A stretch of DNA of 64,000 nucleotides from WLXB01 sp040221475 (lineage in GTDB: Bacteria; Pseudomonadota; Alphaproteobacteria; Rhodospirillales; Rhodospirillaceae): assembly GCA_040221475.1 (NCBI GenBank), contig JAVKEJ010000032.1, positions 372,001-436,000 of the forward strand, written 5' to 3'. The notes below the pieces were generated by a model. That model made no database searches. It had not been told where the DNA came from and saw only the letters and a program-made list of their open reading frames with translations. A program made the translations under genes and the position numbers. Shown in pieces: positions 62,236 to 64,000 of the stretch. The first letter of the stretch is position 1. Every line of letters begins with the position of its first letter.

Positions 62236-63264
62236 TTAGCTCGAACTGAGACGTTCAAAAAGCCGACAATACGCTGAGATCACCACATTTTCTGAGAACC
62301 TGTCGTTCACGGCGTCCTGGCCTCCTAAGACCAATGTCTTGGCTAGATCCTTATCAGATAACACCCGGCGCACAGCTACAGACATAGCTGATGAGTTATC
62401 AACAGGCACCAATAGTCCATTGACCTGATCGGTGATTAAATATCTGGGTCCTTGGCTTTCTGCCGCGACCAAAGGCGTACCCGAAGCCCAAGCGTTCACC
62501 ACAACATTACCAAAGGGCTCATGCCGGGACGGCACCAAGCAAATATCCGCTGCGGCCAGCAAAGCCTCCCGGTCTTGCCGCCACCCCAGAAACTTAACGC
62601 GATCAGATACCCCCAAAGACATCGCTTTTGACTTCAGCGCATGCTCACAGGACCCTTCACCCGCGACCCAGAGGTAAACCTCTGGTAATTCTGCCAGTGC
62701 GGCAATCGCAACATCAATGGCCTTACTCTCTTCCAAGCGGGCCAAAATTAGCAAGACAGGAACGTTCTCCGGCGTCGCCACACTGGCCCGTTGCACGGGC
62801 TCAACATTTTCAATTCGTGGAGAAAAGTTAGGAATATAATCTACACGATCCTCAGCCCAGCCATTGCGGATACAGTGCTGCACCAAATCCGGCGTGTTGC
62901 AGATCAGATGATCGCACTTAGCGTAGTACTTGAGATTGTAATACCCTCCCAGCCTGCCGATCATACGCCATGGTCCGCGCGGTGCCAGCGCCGCAGCCCG
63001 ATTCATCCAAGCCAGCAGGATGTCAGGGCCGAAGTTTCTGGCTGCTCGCGCCGCCCTCCAGCCAGACAACATATCCAACGGGCCGCCCATACGGGCAACC
63101 GTCACACCGCAACCGGCTTCAATCAAAGACTGAGACCTGTCGGAATAAAGCCGCGAAACAGCGTGCTGTTCATAACCGCGGGCAGACAACGCTGTGGTAA
63201 GATCAACGAAGAACCGCTCTGCACCGCCATGTTCTCCACCTGCAATAATATGAAGTAGGCGCAT
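62236..63264 (-). CDS. Glycosyltransferase family 4
   Basis: A 342-residue GT-B-fold glycosyltransferase. The N-terminal GGEHGGAERFFVDL is the acceptor-side motif, and the C-terminal donor site has CLVPSRHEPFGNVVVNAWASG, the E-x7-E motif of GT4. It probably adds a sugar to lipopolysaccharide or another envelope glycan. The divergent neighbour is a lipid A acyltransferase, which supports that. Donor and acceptor unknown. Confidence 0.85.
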   Translation of the reverse strand: MRLLHIIAGGEHGGAERFFVDLTTALSARGYEQHAVSRLYSDRSQSLIEAGCGVTVARMGGPLDMLSGWRAARAARNFGPDILLAWMNRAAALAPRGPWRMIGRLGGYYNLKYYAKCDHLICNTPDLVQHCIRNGWAEDRVDYIPNFSPRIENVEPVQRASVATPENVPVLLILARLEESKAIDVAIAALAELPEVYLWVAGEGSCEHALKSKAMSLGVSDRVKFLGWRQDREALLAAADICLVPSRHEPFGNVVVNAWASGTPLVAAESQGPRYLITDQVNGLLVPVDNSSAMSVAVRRVLSDKDLAKTLVLGGQDAVNDRFSENVVISAYCRLFERLSSS

Positions 63265-63377
63265 AAGGTCCTATCTGACTTCTATCTCTTTGGGCAGCAT
63301 CCGGACTGTACCCTATCGCACACTTACCGTAAGAATGGACAGACCTTGCAAGGTCAAAATCAGCGGAATAAAAAAAC

Positions 63378-64000
63378 ATGACACGCAAGGCCCTTGCTAA
63401 ACCAATTCAACACAGACTCGAAGCAGCACTGGCCTATGCCGTCTTCGGTCTATTTCGCGTGCTGCCGGTCACGATGGCGTCGGCTATTGGCGGAAAATTG
63501 GCGGAATTATTTGGGCCGCTCAGTCGCGCCCAACTCACTGCCCAGCGGAACCTAGCCTTGGCTTTGCCAGACATGACAGACCGCGAACGTCGGGCAACAC
63601 TAAAAAATGTGTGGAATAATTTTGGCCGTGTCATGGCTGAGTATGCGACCTTGTCACGGCTTTGGAGGGGCGGAAAAGGATATGTCGAAGTTGATGGATT
63701 GCATTTTGCTAAAAAGATCGCGAACGCGGATGCGCCAGTCATTATGTTCTCAGCCCATATTGGAAACTGGGAGGTCAGCGCCTTAACAATAGGATGGGCG
63801 GTAACGCCACCATCCTTAGTCTACCGGGCACCCAATAACCCGTTAATAGAAGATCTATTAAGACACGCACGCGGCAGCGGAACCGGCGCATTAATTCAAA
63901 AAGGCGCAGGGGGTGCGCGTGAAATTATACGCGTGCTGAAAGAGAACGGCTTTGTTCAAATGGCCGTCGATCAGAAAATGAACACCGGCGTTTCAGTCCC
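63378..64000 (+). CDS. Lipid A biosynthesis lauroyl-type acyltransferase, 3' end cut
   Basis: An open frame from the ATG at 63378 runs to the window end (207 codons). It has the LpxL/HtrB family features: an N-terminal amphipathic membrane region (LAYAVFGLFRVLPV), RNLALALPD and the catalytic H-x4-E motif in SAHIGNWEVSA. It transfers a secondary acyl chain to lipid A. The C-terminal third is outside the window. Divergent from the glycosyltransferase. Confidence 0.88.
   Translation, partial: MTRKALAKPIQHRLEAALAYAVFGLFRVLPVTMASAIGGKLAELFGPLSRAQLTAQRNLALALPDMTDRERRATLKNVWNNFGRVMAEYATLSRLWRGGKGYVEVDGLHFAKKIANADAPVIMFSAHIGNWEVSALTIGWAVTPPSLVYRAPNNPLIEDLLRHARGSGTGALIQKGAGGAREIIRVLKENGFVQMAVDQKMNTGVSV

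Noticed and set aside
1..64000. tRNA, rRNA, tmRNA or other housekeeping RNA genes
   Set aside because: I examined the intergenic gaps and saw no cloverleaf or conserved rRNA segments; a tRNA search program could confirm this.

Overview
This 64 kb window looks like ordinary chromosome of a moderate-GC alphaproteobacterium, probably free-living and possibly marine. Several features point there: an F0 ATP synthase operon in the order I-a-c-b'-b, with duplicated b subunits and no F1 genes; mutY divergent from a DUF721/DciA-like gene, with dsbA and smc on the same side; an ispH-thrB-rnhA run; thrC next to an M16 peptidase; and a TTG-started gcvT behind a tandem glycine riboswitch. I see no tRNA, rRNA, CRISPR array, insertion sequence or prophage. 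Genus and species cannot be assigned from the sequence alone.

Layout. 1-8.5 kb holds an MFS carrier (cut by the window edge), a secreted alpha/beta hydrolase, a glutamine amidotransferase/amidoligase pair, Dps, a small unknown gene, a very AT-rich inverted-repeat island, a ribbon-helix-helix regulator, a quinone oxidoreductase, a HAD phosphatase and a second MFS carrier. 8.6-15.9 kb is a minus-strand block rich in exported proteins: an atypical SDR, a beta-propeller-like protein, a cytochrome c/GLUG-repeat fusion, two tandem paralogs of a family I do not recognise, and a lipoprotein trypsin-like protease overlapping a small exported protein. 16-24.8 kb carries an FAD oxidoreductase, an AcuI-type acrylyl-CoA reductase, two tandem single-domain cyclic-nucleotide-binding proteins, an orphan peptide-type binding protein, malic enzyme (MaeB) and MutY.

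24.8-37.2 kb is the dciA...dsbA-smc neighbourhood. About 7.5 kb separates dciA from dsbA and holds a MipA/OmpV porin-like protein, a DUF6491-like protein, a large hybrid histidine kinase with its receiver, and a tandem DUF1838 pair. 37.3-40 kb is the F0 operon, with a good promoter, a hairpin after atpE and a terminator. 40-46 kb is the glycine cleavage operon (gcvT-gcvH-gcvPA-gcvPB plus an amidohydrolase) under a sigma70-like promoter and tandem glycine riboswitch.

46-56.6 kb holds a lipoprotein, a double-CDGSH protein, ispH, thrB, rnhA, a Prx5-like peroxiredoxin, YqgE/AlgH, a three-gene dehydrogenase cassette (SDR, hydroxyacyl-CoA/lambda-crystallin type, HisD-like), an M16 peptidase and thrC. 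56.7-62.2 kb is an Mla-like lipid transport operon. Its STAS protein is RsbV-like and sits just downstream of a GAF-SpoIIE phosphatase-HATPase protein, suggesting that partner switching may control the transporter. The window ends with a glycosyltransferase and a divergent, truncated lipid A acyltransferase gene.

The best leads for new biology are the partner-switch/Mla operon, the amidoligase-amidotransferase pair, the cytochrome c/GLUG fusion with the adjacent unknown paralogs, and the AT-rich inverted repeat beside the RHH gene.
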